Assembly: GCF_033115175.1 (NCBI RefSeq)
Contig: NC_084838.1
Span: 91,787,968 to 91,851,967, forward strand
Source of the DNA: Lepus europaeus
Taxonomy: Eukaryota; Chordata; Mammalia; Lagomorpha; Leporidae
Length of the DNA: 64,000 bases
Direction of reading: 5' to 3'
The translations under genes were made by a program, and so were the position numbers. The notes beneath the pieces were generated by a model that was given only the letters and a program-made list of their open reading frames with translations, did no database searches and had not been told where the DNA came from. Shown one piece after another: positions 45,677-58,165 of this stretch (position 1 is the stretch's first letter; each line of letters begins with the position of its first letter).

Positions 45677-45875
45677 CTACTTTGAATCTTTATATATAGA
45701 GTGGGTTTCTGGAAGACAACACACGATTGGGTCTTGTTTTTCTGTCCACTCTGACAGTCTCTGTATTTTAACTGGTATATATTGACCAGTGATGTTTAAA
45801 ATGGTGACTGATATAGTTGGATTAATATCTACCATATTTGTTACTGTTTTCAATTTTTTTTTTTTGCCTTTCATT
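45677..45875 (-). mobile_element. Antisense L1 relic, continuation
   Basis: T-rich sequence between two CSINEs, including GGTTTCTGGAAGACAACA and TTAATATCTACCATATTTGTTACTG, fits antisense L1 ORF2. Confidence 0.65.
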
Positions 45876-46192
45876 CTTTTTTTAAAAGAATTTTAATTTG
45901 AGAGGTAGAGTTACAGACAGTGAGAGGGAGAGGCAGAGAGAAAGGTCTTCCATCCGCTGGTTCACTCCCCAAATGGCTGCAACTGCTGGAGCTGGGCCAG
46001 GAGCCAAGTGCTTCTTCCAGGTCTCCCTCGCAGGTGCAGGGGCCCAAGCACTTGGGCCATCTTCTACTGCTTTCCCAGGCCACAGCAGAGAGCTGGATTG
46101 TAAGTGGAGCAGCTGGTACTAGGACCAGTGCCCATATGGGATGCCAACACTGCAGGCGGCAGCTTTACCCGCTATGCCACAACGCCGGCCCC
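45876..46192 (-). mobile_element. CSINE, full length
   Basis: TTTTTTTAAAAGAATTTTAATTTGAGAGG through GCCACAACGCCGGCCCC. The GGCCGGAGCTGCGCCGATCC segment is shortened. Confidence 0.86.
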
Positions 46193-47120
46193 TCTAGGTG
46201 CAGGTTTGTTGGTCTTCATCCTCCTCAGTGTTCGCTGAGCTGCCTGCATCTGTGGATCGGTGCCTCTCAGCCATTGTTACGTCAGATGCTTCAGACGCTT
46301 CCTGCTCTCCTTTCTCTCCTCCTCCAGTGTCCCCGTCGTGCGTTTGTGCTTGCCCCATGTCCTGTCTCGTCGTTTGCCTTCATTCTCTGTCTCCACACGT
46401 GTGCTCTGGCGGTTGTGGTTGATGCACCCCCGTGCGCACTGGCTCTTCCCTGGCCGTGAGCAGTTTGTCGTAGAGCCCGTCAGAGGCACTGGTGCTTTTG
46501 TGGCAGCGGTTGCGATCTCTAGCATTTCCTTTGGATTCCATCTTAGAACCACCTCCCTCTCGTTGCCCAGCTGCCCTGCAGGCTGTCCACTCTTCCCATC
46601 AGAGCTCTTCGCATCATAATCGGAGCTGCTTCACATTCTTGTTCTGGTCATCACGGCGTCCCAGCCGTTTTCAGGTCTGGTGTTCATGCTTGCTTCGTCT
46701 CTTCAGCCCGCGTGGGCCCCTTTAGACCCACTGTCCGGAGGCAGCCACCTGTGGTCTCTGCTCACAGGTGCCTCCGTCCTGTCTGCCTTTTCTGTGGACA
46801 CTCACATCCCGCTGCTGTTTCCTGCCTGGAGAATCGGGACTGCCCGCGTCTCTCATGTTTCAGTCTCTCCGCTTCCTTTGTGTGCTGTTGGAGAAGGCTT
46901 CGTCCTGCACCAGGGTCTCCCCCAGCAGCACCAAGTGGTGGTGGTTGGAGGAGACCCCGTGTCGTGGGCAAGCACCGTGTCCACCACCCTTGGCTTCTTG
47001 TCCTTGTCACACAGAGAGCTGGACAGGACAGGTGTCTGCTCATTCCTTTTGTTCTGTTGCTGTGACAGCCACAAGTTCTTGTCCCCTCCAGCCACTGTCA
47101 CTGAAAGATCTGAGTATATT
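46193..47120 (-). mobile_element. Probable antisense L1M relic, GC-shifted
   Basis: CGCATCATAATCGGAGCTGCTTCACATTC and GTTCATGCTTGCTTCGTCTCTTCAG follow the order of an old antisense L1M segment, with many changes toward C and G. The boundaries are uncertain. Confidence 0.55.
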
Positions 47121-47130
47121 AGCTTTTGCT

Positions 47131-47372
47131 TTTAAAAAAAATATTTATTTCACACACATACTCCCCCCTCCTCCAAATGCCTGCAATGGCCAGGGCCAAA
47201 GCTGGGAGCTGGGAACTGAACCCAGGTCTCCTATGTGGGTGGCAGGAGCCCAACTGCTTGAGCCACCACTGCTGCCTCCCAGAGTCCGTGTTAGCAGGAA
47301 GCTGGAGGCAGGACGTGGAGCCAGGTGTGGAGCCCAGGTACTCCCGTGTGGGATGCAGGCATCCTAAACACT
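47131..47372 (-). mobile_element. Old CSINE lacking the GA-rich block
   Basis: AAATATTTATTTCACACACATACTCC replaces the usual GA-rich part, and AATGCCTGCAATGGCCAGGG then starts the recognisable body. An old subfamily or a deletion would explain this. Confidence 0.7.
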
Positions 47373-47463
47373 ACTCCAAGGGAAATGTAGTTTAGAGCTA
47401 AGCCTGTCCTTGCTCTTGACTTCTGTTCCATGCACATTTATTCTCGAGAGTCAGAGAGCATTT

Positions 47464-47797
47464 TTTTTAAAAAAAAGATTTTATTTATTTGAAAGTTAGA
47501 GAGTTACAGACAGTGAGGAGGAGAGCCAGAGAGAAAGGTCTTCCCTCCATTGGTTCACTCCCCAAATGGCCACAATGGCCGGAGCTGCGCCGATCCGAAG
47601 CCAGGAGCCAGGAGCTTCCTCTGGGTCTCCCACGTGGGTGCAGGGACCCAAGGACTTGGGCCATCTTCTACTGCTTTCCCAGGCCATAGCAGAGAGCTGG
47701 ATTGGAAGAGCAGCAGCTGGGACTAGAACTGGTGCTCATATGGGATGCTGGCGCCACAGGTGGAGGATTAACCTACTGTGCCACAGCGCCGGTCCCT
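47464..47797 (-). mobile_element. CSINE with 11-bp TSD
   Basis: AGAGAGCATTT at 47453-47463 and 47798-47808 flanks a well-preserved minus-strand copy. Confidence 0.93.
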
Positions 47798-47808
47798 AGA
47801 GAGCATTT

Positions 47809-49309
47809 AAAAAAAAAAAAAAAAAACCAGTTTGTATGTACTTTTAAATTTAAATAGATATAATTTGAATCAAAGCAAGTTGCTGGAACCAAACATATTC
47901 TTTAAAACTGTCAGTGGGCAACTAGCAGTCTAAGTACATGGGAAAAAATTTTAGTCAAAACACACTATGTCTCCAGGGAAAAGTCTGCCCCTCTCTGCCA
48001 CGAGACATCTGCAGAGGTGGCCACTGGACCAGGTGCCCTGTGTCCAGATGCCGGTCACAGATGCGTGCTCTGCTGCTGTCCCCGCAGAAGTGGGTGTGGC
48101 TCTGCAGCCGTGGGCAGCCTGTGCCCTTGGCCAGACGGTACATCTGGGGATTGTCCAGCCCAGCAAGCGTCCAGTTGGGGCCTGTCCACTCTCTGGAACA
48201 TTTAGCTCCGTGTCCTGTGGGTGGACGTGTAGGCTGCTTCCAGTGCCTGTGCACACATGTGCTGTGGGTCCGAGCTGGACCCAGAAGGGAACAGGAAGTA
48301 GCTGTGCTGGAAATATCGTGCCAGGGTGTTCCTACAGGTGCACGTGAGAACCTGTTGCTCCGTGACCTCAGCCACACCAGGCGCCCCTCCTTGTGGGCTC
48401 CCCTTGGCTCGCCGGTGGGGAGAAATCACACAGCGGTGCTGGATGACGGTCTGACTCAAGTCACTTGGCTTGTCTGCTTGCCCTTCTCTCCAAGAACGTC
48501 AGGCCATGACGCCCTCAGTGTGCTTGTGGGGCTCCTCGTTGGTGACCGCGTCCCTCACACTCATCTTGGGAGTCGACTGAGGACTCCTTTGGGTGCGTGC
48601 ATCATGATGGCCAGCAGTCACTCTTGTCGGTCCTTGGTTTTGTTCAGAGCAGTGGGGAGCAGTGCCATAGTCCTGAGTCGTTCTGATTGTTGCACCTGTG
48701 AGGTCGGCTGCAGCGGACCCTTGCAGGCCCCCCAGGGGTCCTCCCCTGCGTCTCTCTGGGGAAGAGAAGCGCCAGCTCCCCTTCAGGTGTATGCCACGGC
48801 AAGCCCCGAGGGGCGCTGTCTAACTAGAACAGCAAGTCTGTGTGTGCCCAGCGGACGCCGGTTTTAAACAAGTCTGTTGGTGTGCTTCTGTGCTTGTGGG
48901 TGCCTTAAAGTCAGATCTCAAAAGGCAGCCCTGGGAAGGCGTTATCTCAGCTGAGAGCCCCCCGAGACTTGGTGCTGTGGTCGCTCTGGTCTCCCTCCCC
49001 GCTTCTGTTTGCTCCTTGCTGGCTGGGTGGGGCGTCGCTGTGATGGTGCCTGGGGACATGAGGGCTTCCCCACTTCCTCTGGGTACAGGGCCAGCTTTCG
49101 GTGTCTCTGTCACTGTGTGGCAGCTGTGAGGACTTGTGAAATGGGCTGGGCAGAGCGCTTGGCTCTACAGCTAAGTGTGTGGGATCAACAATGACAAGTG
49201 GTGACATCTCGGGGGTTCCAGGTCTGCAGCCTGCTGCTTTCCACCGGTCATGCCTGGGGTTTTCCCATGCAGGGACATTCTAGAAATGCAGTTAACAGCT
49301 AAGCCCGGG
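47809..49309. other. GC-rich intronic block, faint antisense L1
   Basis: GTGGACGTGTAGGCTGCTTCCAG near 48220 and CGTGAGAACCTGTTGCTCCGTGACCTCAGCCACAC near 48340 align with antisense L1 3'-UTR phrases (GGACATTTGGGTTGTTTCCAG and GAGAGTTCCTGTTGCTCCACATCC). This suggests a very diverged L1. A 309-codon frame spanning 47938-48867 overlaps it and is not a gene. Confidence 0.45.
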
Positions 49310-49624
49310 ACGGGGTGGGAGGTAGTGGTGGGGGTTAGGGGGTGTCAGGCATTGGATACTGGCTCCAGTCTTGGCAGCTCCACTTCCTGCTAATGGCCTG
49401 GGAAAGCAGTAGATAATGGCCCAAGTGCTTGGGCCCCTGTGCCTATGTAGAAGACCCAGATGAAGCTCCTGGCTTCTGCCTGGCTCAGCCCTTGCTGTTG
49501 CAGCCATCTGGGGAGTGAACCAGCGGATGGAAGACCTCTCTCTTTCTCGCTCTCTGTCTTTCCCTCTCTGTAACCCTGACTTTCAAATAAATAAACAAAT
49601 CTTAAAAAAAAAAAAAAAAAAAAA
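49310..49624 (+). mobile_element. CSINE, sense strand
   Basis: A diverged head (GTGGGGGTTAGGGGGTGTCAGG) leads to the tail CTTTCAAATAAATAAACAAATC and a long A run. Confidence 0.84.
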
Positions 49625-52099
49625 AGAGCTGTGGTAGTCAAAGCTCTACCTTGGCATAGCCTCCACTGCCGTGGGGAAGAAGCTGACAGGACACACAGCC
49701 CCACCTCTGGGCTGCCCCTGCTACCCCATGAGATGAAGCTGTCCCCTCAGTCATGGGAAGCCAATACCGGGGCCTGGTCCCCTGACTCACCCAGGACCTG
49801 TGGCAGCCCCCACTGCGTGGCCCGGGCCTGGCCTGTCTTTGGGAACAGACTCTGACCCCAGGGTTCGGGGCCCAGGTTTTCAAAGCCTTCCCAGAGGTCA
49901 CCGTGATCCCATATGGAGCGAGGCCAGGAGGTTGCTAAGTGGAAAACCCTGGAGGTTGAGCCTGCCGGTCAGAGCCCCTTCTTTACACCTGGTGGGGGGC
50001 CGGATCTCGGGGACTCACCTCAGCCAGGAGACCCAGCCTGGCAGGTGTCTGCAACCGGCATGCACAGCACCCCCCAGAAATGCACAACCCAGCTCCGTCA
50101 ACACCAGGCAGAGGCAAAGAGGGTCTCTGCACAAGACCGCTGGCTGGAGCCCCCAAAGGACGAGAAGTCCATCCTGAGGGCTGCGTGAGACTCTAGGCCA
50201 AATACCCAAGCAGCTGTGAAGAGCACTGTTGGGATCCCTGGGAAACTGAGAGCACGCATAGATTAGAGGACCCAGGTCGGGGCATTACCCTTGTCTGGCA
50301 TGGGTGGAGAACGTCCCACTCTTGGGAGGTCCCGGCCAAGGGATTAGGGCCACAGGTCCTGATGTTGGAGCTTAGTTGCAAGTGATCCAGAAAACAGGGA
50401 GCAAGAAGGCAGGGGAGGGGAAATGTTGGCCTCTGTATACATCCCAGTTGAGTCTCCCAACCTTTCTCCAGGGTGGGGAGAGCCCTTGCAGAGGCTGGTG
50501 ACATTGAGCACTGTCACCGGCCTGCCTCTGGCCACCTCCACCTCCCCTGCTCGACCAAGCCTGCCTGTCCCCACGTGGCGCCTGTGTGCGCTCATGACCC
50601 CAGCCAGGGTCATGAGGAGTTTGGGGTCCCATGCTGGCTCCACTGCCAACCTTGCACATGCTGCCATGTTCTTTTGAGTGGGACCATGCCCTGGACTGAG
50701 CAGTGGGCTTGGGGAATGGCAGCTCTGGGGCTTTGGGTCTGGCATCTGACCCATAGGGAGCGAAGCACTTTCCCCTTTCCTGGTGGCTCTTCCTGAAGCC
50801 CCAGGGCCAGTCCATGCTGGCCACCGTGAGTGTCCTCAGGTGCCTGTCTGGTGACCACTGGCTCAGCCTGGTGCTGCTGGGCCCCGTGGCTCTCCATCCC
50901 TGTGTTCTGGGTACCTTGTCCTCGCCACTTCCTTTGGAGGACTTGGCGCCTCTGTCTCCGCTTCCAGACGGAGAAACTGAATCACCAGCCCTGAGGCTGC
51001 CAGGAGGAGCGGCCTGGGGTGCCAGGGACACCGGCTCACAGGCTTGTCACCCAGCTCGTGCCACGACTGGGCTGGAAGAGGAGAGGAGGGCGTAAGCCCC
51101 ACAGGGTGTGCCTGCGCATGGGAGCAGATGGAGAAGTTCCAGGGGCCCAGGCTCGCCGAGCGTGGCTTCCTCACCCTGCAGCGGGGCCTCACCCGTGACA
51201 GCGTCACACTGGGGAGGAAGGCGCTCTGGGTGAGACGGGGGCAGGGCCCGGCTGGACCGGCCCTCCTCTGCTTGGAGGCAGGAGGAGGCTGTGCTGGGGT
51301 CCATTCAGCTGAGAATCCTGGGGGAGCAAGCGCAGCATGCCTGGGAGGAGGGGAGAGCTGTCCGCGTTCTTCCCACACAGACTCTGTTTCGCCTCTAGAG
51401 TTTTGCCGTTTCTTAGCCACTCACTGCCCGGAGTGAATGCTGGAGTCGTGGTCCTGAGCCCAGCAGGGGAAGACGGCAGTGATGACGATGGCGATGGCGG
51501 CGATGGTGACAGTGATGCTGAGGAAACTCGTGCTCACGACTGTAAACTGCCTTTACAGGCGTCTGCTCTGCCGGGTGCCGTGGGCGGCCTGGAACACGCA
51601 ACCCTCTCTGTAATTCTGTCAATAGTGCTCTCTGCTCTTTGCGTAGAAGGAGGATCAGAGTCCGTAACTCTGGGTGCCTCTTGTGCTCATGGAGTTGTTG
51701 GCGGCAGTCAGAGCCCAAGGCTCACGTACTCTGTATACTGCTGGCCCTGAGAGATGCCCTGCGGCTGTGCTGGGGGTCAGCTCTCCCACCATCCCGAAAG
51801 CACCACCTCCCTTACCCAGCTGCCACCAGACTCCTGTGAGGCACCCATGGGACCAAGTGCCAGGAACCCATCTCTGCAGTCCTGGGCTGACAGTCCCCCA
51901 GCTGTCTCCAGAGTGGACGGCCCAGGTGGTTTCTTTGCAAAGAGCCAGAGAAGTCGGCACAGGTGGCTGGGAAGCAGGCAGTTGGGTGGCCATTCTGGTT
52001 TTAAAGTGGGATTTCTGTTGCTTGTTAAAAGGAGTCCATCATCATTTTCCACGACTTAGGAAAGTGCGGAGAAGTATAAAGAACACTGGGCACTGTGCA
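49625..52099. other. Unique GC-rich intronic block
   Basis: About 2.5 kb without CSINEs. A short GAT/GGC trinucleotide run lies at 51474-51525. GACGGAGAAACTGAATCACC near 50970 is weakly MIR-like. No exon is recognised. Confidence 0.5.
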
Positions 52100-52279
52100 C
52101 CAGGAAGAAGTGCTATAGTTTTTAGTGTCTGCATAGATTTTAAACTTGTAAACACAAACATTTATAAAACTCATAGTTTTCATGGCTGTGTACTACACCA
52201 TTGTGTGTGTACAGCATGACCTGGTCACCTGACTTCCATTGGTGGGAGATATATGCTGCTCATTAACCATTGATATCTT
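52100..52279 (-). mobile_element. Antisense L1 3'-UTR relic
   Basis: CATGGCTGTGTACTACACCATTGTGTGTG matches antisense L1 (ATGGCTGTATAGTATTCCATTGTG). Confidence 0.6.
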
Positions 52280-52343
52280 AAATTGATTTTTATTTATTTG
52301 AAAGGCAGAGAAAGGGGGGGGGTGTCTTCCATCTGCCATCAAC

Positions 52344-52388
<45 letters not shown>

Positions 52389-52650
52389 CTTCCATCTGCC
52401 ATCAGCTAATTCACTCCCAAACGTCTGCAGCAACTAAGGCTGTGCCAGGCCACATCCAGGCGCTCGGAACTCAGTCTGGATCCCCGACGTGGGTGGCAGA
52501 GACTCGGCTACTGATCTGCTGCCTCCCAAGCTGTGCAGTAGCAGGAAGCTGGAACTGGCAATGGAGCTGAGACTTGAACCCAGGCACTCCGACACGGGAT
52601 GCAGCCGTCTTTGGGCATGCTCACCACTGTGCCAAGCACCTGCCCTCGAG
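52280..52650 (-). mobile_element. CSINE with internal 63-bp duplication
   Basis: TCTTCCATCTGCCATCA occurs at 52325-52341 and again at 52388-52404, with a 40-base (GA)n run between. The rest of the body and the head (CCAAGCACCTGCCC) are ordinary. Confidence 0.85.
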
Positions 52651-53387
52651 TCTTGTTGGCGCTCTTGCCACACGCAGTGGTCCCAGGAGGCTTGTCCCCA
52701 GTTCAGTGCTGACAGGAGGGATGAGAGTGCCTGCTGCCTGCGGCCACCCTGTGCTGTGGGTGATTGCAGCCCCTGAAAGCGCGCCTGCCACGGCACCCAT
52801 GCTGGACACTGCAGAGGATCGGGCTCTCAGGCTCTGTCTGTCACCTTGCTGGGGTGGAGAGACATCACCTCCTTTCGTACTTTAGGCGCCTCCTGTAATT
52901 TAAAAAAAAAAAAATCAAACCAAGGTCAGACAAATTGTGGTTTACATTAAATCAGTGTTCTCTAACAATAACAGAACAAATTGCGCATGCATTATAGCTG
53001 TGCTGTTCCTAAGGTAAACGCCAGACTTGATCCGAAAACATGAAGGAGTGCATTTTGGGGCTGGACCCAGGCTGGGGGTAGGGGGTCAGAGTCCTGTCTT
53101 CCCTCCCTGTGCTGCGATAAGAACTGGACCCTCTGCTGAAACTCTGTGATTGGAAATTCTGTTATCTTTCTCGTTACTGGGCTTTAAACTCTGAGGGGCT
53201 GGCTCAGCTCTGGGTACTGGGGTCACAGTTGGCTCCAGGGAATCCTGTCTCGAGCTTGGTCTCACCTGTTCTCGCAGTTGAGATAGTGCACGTGCACCAC
53301 CTGCACAGCCCTCCACCCCATTTCCACTGTTGGGTTGTCTCAGAGGCAGGGTGAGTGGGGTGGACTGCATCTTTCTGACGTAGACTC

Positions 53388-53656
53388 GCACGGGTGTGCA
53401 CACAAACATGGACATACACAGATGTGCACAGACACAGGTATACACATGCACGCACACACAGATCAGCACAGGCATGGACATATTGCCCACACATACATGT
53501 GCACAGATAGGAGCACACATACCTAGGGCAGCACGTGTGATTACAAGCACTTGTGTGCATATGCACGCACACATGTGACACAAACATGGCCACATACAAA
53601 ACACAGAATGCACGTGTGCACGTAGACACAACCATAGGCATGCACGCACACACACC
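53388..53656. repeat. CA-rich low-complexity tract
   Basis: About 270 bases of CACACA, GTGCACA and ATGCACG mixtures without a fixed unit length. It forms a mirror-like partner to the TG-rich tract at 53815-53960. Confidence 0.85.
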
Positions 53657-53812
53657 TTTTGGTTTGGGTTTCCACCAAATGGAATTGTACCTTAGACATT
53701 GTCCTGTGCTTGTCCACTTAGGAATATGTTGTGGATATCACTTCACATCAGTGTGTAAAGACCTACTTCAATCTTTTTATTGTAAAATTTAGCTTTTCAG
53801 TGTTCTGCTCAC
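53657..53812 (-). mobile_element. Antisense L1 relic between CA and TG tracts
   Basis: AATGGAATTGTACCTTAG and GTGGATATCACTTCACATCAG resemble the antisense L1 3' UTR. It is short and diverged. Confidence 0.5.
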
Positions 53813-53814
53813 GT

Positions 53815-53960
53815 GGAGCACTCTGCACATGCACACCTGCATGTGTGTGTATGTGTGATATGTCTGCATGTGTGTGTTGTATGTCTACACGTGGTTTGTG
53901 TCTGGGCATATGGAGTGTGTACGTCTGTGTCTATCCACATGTGTGTTTCTGTGTGTGTTA
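53815..53960. repeat. TG-rich low-complexity tract
   Basis: Interrupted TGTGTG/TGCATG sequence about 145 bases long. Confidence 0.85.
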
Positions 53961-53993
53961 AGCTGCATCTAGGCCTCATTCTTGGTGCCTGTT

Positions 53994-54319
53994 TTTTTTT
54001 TTTGACAGGCAGAGTGGACAGTGAGAGAGGGAGACAGAGAGAAAGGTCTTCCTTTTTGCCGTTGGTTCACCCTCCAATGGCCGCTGTGGCCGGTGCATTG
54101 CGCTGATCCGAAGGCAGGAGCCAGGTGCTTCTCCTGGTCTCCCATGCGGGTGCAGGGCACAAGCACTTGGGCCATCCTCCACTGCCTTCCCGGGCCATAG
54201 CAGAGAGCTGGCCTGGAAAAGGGGCAACCGGGATAGAATCTGGCGCCCCAACTGGGACTAGAACCCTGTGTGCCGGCGCCGCAAGGTGGAGGATTAGCCT
54301 GTTAAGCCACGGCGCCGGC
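53994..54319 (-). mobile_element. Young CSINE2-like copy with 11-bp TSD
   Basis: TGGTGCCTGTT at 53983-53993 and 54320-54330 flanks a full-length minus-strand copy with very little decay. Confidence 0.94.
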
Positions 54320-54330
54320 TGGTGCCTGTT

Positions 54331-55662
54331 CATGTCCCCATAGTCTCAGAGTCCTGTGGCACTGGGGGTTGTGTCTCCCACGGTCAATGGCTGTGGCTGG
54401 GGTCTGTCTGCAGACCTGCCCCATGCTGCGCCTCATGCCCTGCTGGGGCCAGGGGACCCCCCCTCATGTCTCGCTGGCCTCTGGCCGTGGTCTCTACTTC
54501 TCAATACGGGAGGCCCAGGTCTGTCCTGCTCCCCTGAACTATGACAGGTGTACAGCCCTTTGCCCCAGTCTCCCAGCCCTTGGGAGCCCTGTGAGACAGA
54601 CCCAGGTCTGTGAGTTGGTGGGGACAGCACTGTTCTGTCTGAGCCTGGCTCCTGGGGGCCCACAGACTCAGTTCTGATGCTCTTGGGTCCATGGGACAGG
54701 GTCTCGGGGACAGCGAGGCCTGGGGCTGGCTCAGTGACTAAGGAGCTCCCTTCTCAAAGGAAGCAGTGAGCTGGCCGGACGCTGCTGCTGTCACTTGGGG
54801 CTGCTTTCTCCAGGCACTGCACTTCCACCCCCAGCCACTCTTGTGCTCTGCTTAGTGCCTTTGGGCTCAGGCTCCTGTCACTGCCCCTCCCCCAGATGGC
54901 CAGACTGCCTTGGCCTTGCCTGTCTGTTTCTCTTTCACCCACCACTTCCTCTTCCTGGTCTCAGCCCTTGCAGCCCACATTCCACAGCCCATGACCCTGC
55001 CCCTTCTGCAGATGTGGGTGGTCACAGGCCTAGCAGGGCCTGGCCTGCCTCCTGGGGCAGAGATGCCCACCTCCATCTTCTGAGAAGCCTTGGGGCCTGG
55101 GGGTCTGACTCTGCGAGGGCCACCCTGCCTCTCCTCCCCTGCACACCCGGGGCCTCCTGACCCTTGAGCTGTGGTGGTGGTCCTGGGATCACACCCACCA
55201 TAGGAGGGGGCAAGCAGGGCCTGGGGGGCACAGAGACGCAGGCATGGGCTGGGCCGGTTGGAGTTGGGGCTCAGCTCTTGTGAACCAGCGCTGCCTTCCC
55301 AGGGCAATTTTAAATGTTAGCCAGGTCTGGCTGCCTGTGAGCCAGGTGGCCCACAACAGGTGTCCTGCAGAGGGCCACCGAGACACGGCTGTGGGCTCTG
55401 AGCTGCTTGGGATTTGTGAACTCCTGTGCTTATCCACGGGTCCACTTCACCTTAGCAGGGGGCGGGAGGAGTTGAATTTATGTTAAAGAGAAGTGTAGGC
55501 TGCTCTTCTGCCTTTAACACATTGATTCATCACACTACCAGCCCCGGATCGCTGTCACGGTGCCAGCATTTCCTGTCACTCACTGTGGATGGATGGCGCT
55601 GACGTCGCATGCCAAGGGCACAGCTGCTGTGTGGACGCAAAACCTCAATTAGAACATCAGCA
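54331..55662. other. Unique GC-rich intronic block
   Basis: About 1.3 kb with no recognised repeat or exon. Confidence 0.5.
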
Positions 55663-55992
55663 TCTGGGGCCATGAGTTGGCACTGCTTACTTAAGATGCT
55701 GCTTGGGACAACCCACTCCCCATATCAGAGAGCCTGGGTTTGAGTCCTGCCTCTGCTCCCAACTTTAGCTTCCTGCTAATGTGTGCTCTGGGAGACGGCA
55801 GATGATGGCTCAAAAACTTGGGTCCCTGCCACCCGTATGGGAGACCTAGATTAAGTTCCGGGCTCTGGGTCTGGCCTGGGCCAGCTCGGGATGTTGTGTG
55901 GACACTTGGCAGAGTGAACCAGTGAGCAGAAGATTGAACTTTTCTTCTCTGCCTTTCAAATAGATAAAATAATTTTAAAAAGAAAAAGAACA
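55663..55992 (+). mobile_element. Old CSINE, sense strand
   Basis: GGGGCCATGAGTTGGCACTGC through CTGCCTTTCAAATAGATAAAATAATTTT. The B-box region is GGTTTGAGTCC, and decay is heavy. Confidence 0.8.
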
Positions 55993-57822
55993 TGAGCAAC
56001 CTTTGCTCTTGACTTTGATGCAAAGAGACGTTTTCCTCATTCTCTGCAGCTGTTCTCTTGTTTTTCACTCTGGCCATTGTCCAAATGATTTCTTAGGGGG
56101 CACTTGGAAAGTCTTAGCTTTGGGATAATAGAATAAACGGCTAAGCAGCCTCTGTGTGAGGATGGTGGTGACCACGATAGGACCTGACCGATGCTTGCAG
56201 TGCCAGGGTTTGCATGGTGGTCTTGCTCTGACGCTGGGAGTTGTGTGCTGTTCCCTAGGGCCCTGCGGCTGCTTCAAGGCCTTGGCTTCCACCCCCAGGT
56301 CAGGGGGTGAGGGCACTGGTGCTAGGACTGGCAAAGCTACTCAGGGTTCCTGCAGGAGGAGGGCCCCTGCTGATGGCTACACTCACTGCTGATCCAGGCT
56401 TTGGGTGAGGGGCTTTAAGGCCCTCCATTTTCTGAACTTAATTCTGGGCAGAGTGGCCACTTTGCCATGGTTACCTCTTACCCTGTGAGTCCCCAGGGCC
56501 TTCTGCTCAAAGCAGCAAATGACCAGCCAAGGTGGCTGTCCTGGCCACGCTGCCTGCCTGGAAGCAGGGTCAGTGCAGAAGTGGGTCTGCCAGCCTGACC
56601 GGAGCCACAGTGGGCGCTGGGGGCCTGCTGGACATGCCAGGGCTGGGTACGGCAGGTGCTGACAGAACCTAGTAAGTGCACCTGCAGAGCCCAGGTCTGT
56701 AGTGGAGGCGCTGGGAGTGCCTGGATGTCTGTCCTGTGGACTGGGCTGGATCCCTAACTCCCTCGTGGCTCTCAGATGGGGTGGCTCCCTCTGTGCTCGC
56801 AGGGCCTGCGTCTGTGCCCTCCTGTGGTGCAGCTGGCCCCTGGGCTGTTGAGGTTTGGTGCTTTCTGGGAACATGACAGCATTTGGGGCTCTCCACAGAC
56901 TCAGGTGGCTCTGGCCTGGGCCCCCTTTGCTGTGCGGACCCACCGGTCTCATCACACTGAGTGGTTTGACCAGGGAATGCTGGGGAGTTGGGATTTGGGG
57001 TGAGCAGCTCGTTCGCACTCCTGGGCACTGCTGATGTCTCACGTGGGCAGGGGCTGCTGGCTCTGCTGTGTGACCTGGAGGAGTCTGCTGAGTTCAGCAG
57101 ATGCATCCTGGACCTCCTGCCCACAGGGTCAGCACCAGTGCCTGGGAGGGGCGTGCTGTGCAGGTTAGGTGCCCGCTGGGACAGCTCAGCACGGGACAGG
57201 AGCTGCGTGGGCGGTTCCCGGCGTCTGTCTGCTCCAGATGCTGCAGGCGAGAGATGGCCTGGAGCTGCCAGGGGCACCAGATGCTGAGCATGGATGTGGG
57301 GCAGGATGGGGGTTGACAAGGGGCCTGCTGGCACGTGCAGGTGCTGGTCCAGCTCCTGGGCCAGCCGACCCCTGACTGGTGTGAAGGTGGAGGACCATCT
57401 CCCTCCCAGCCTGTGGCTCCTGGTGGGTGGAGGACCCAAGTGGAGCTGGGGAGAGGGGAGAACTGTCCTGTGAAGCTCTTCGCCACCCTCTGTCGCAGGT
57501 GAGCCAGGTGAGCCAGGCTCGCTGGCCTTTCAGAGGTAGCTGTGGGATAGTACCCGGTGGGCCCTGCTGGCCAGGGTACTTGGGAGGGAGACCAGCTCCC
57601 CTGTCTGCCAACTCAGCCTGCCCGTGGGATGTGGCTAAAACAGCATCGCTGAGGAGAAGCTGGGGCCCCCGGCAGCACTTCTGCCTCGTCCTGGGCCCGT
57701 CCTGGCCCTGTGTCTTGTGCCTGCCCTCCCGTGTGTCCAGCCCTCATGTGCTTTTCTTTCTACCTGGTTTGGGTCCTTTTCTTCTGTTGAGGCGGTTCTC
57801 TTAACTAAGAATTTCATAGATG
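55993..57822. other. Unique GC-rich intronic block
   Basis: About 1.8 kb without recognised repeats. Several long but overlapping frames on both strands are a by-product of base composition. Confidence 0.5.
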
Positions 57823-57830
57823 GGGCTGGC

Positions 57831-58149
57831 GCTATGGCGTAGCAGATAAAGCCGTTGCCTGCAGTGCCGGCATCCCATATGGGTGCCAGTTCTAGTCCTG
57901 GCTGCTCCACTTCCTACCTAGTTCTCTGCTGTGGCCTGGGGCAGCAGTGGAGGATGGCCCGGTCCTTGGGCCCCTGCACTCGCATGGGAGACCTGGAGGA
58001 AGCTCCTGGCTTCGGATCAGCATAGCTCTGGCCACTGCAGCCAACTGGGGAGTGAACCAGCAGATGGAAGACCTCTCTCTCTCTCTGCCTCTCCTCTCTC
58101 TGTGTAACTTCTGACTTTCAAATACATAAATAAATCTTTTTAAAAAAAG
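57831..58149 (+). mobile_element. CSINE with 8-bp TSD
   Basis: TTCATAGA at 57823-57830 and 58150-58157 flanks a complete plus-strand copy with the tail CTTTCAAATACATAAATAAATC. Confidence 0.88.
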
Positions 58150-58165
58150 TTCATAGAGTGAGAAT

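Noticed and set aside
47938..48867. 309-codon open frame on the plus strand
   Set aside because: It overlaps phrases of a diverged antisense L1 3' UTR, has no recognisable domain, and shows no splice or promoter context. It is the longest + frame outside the CpG islands, so I checked it specifically.
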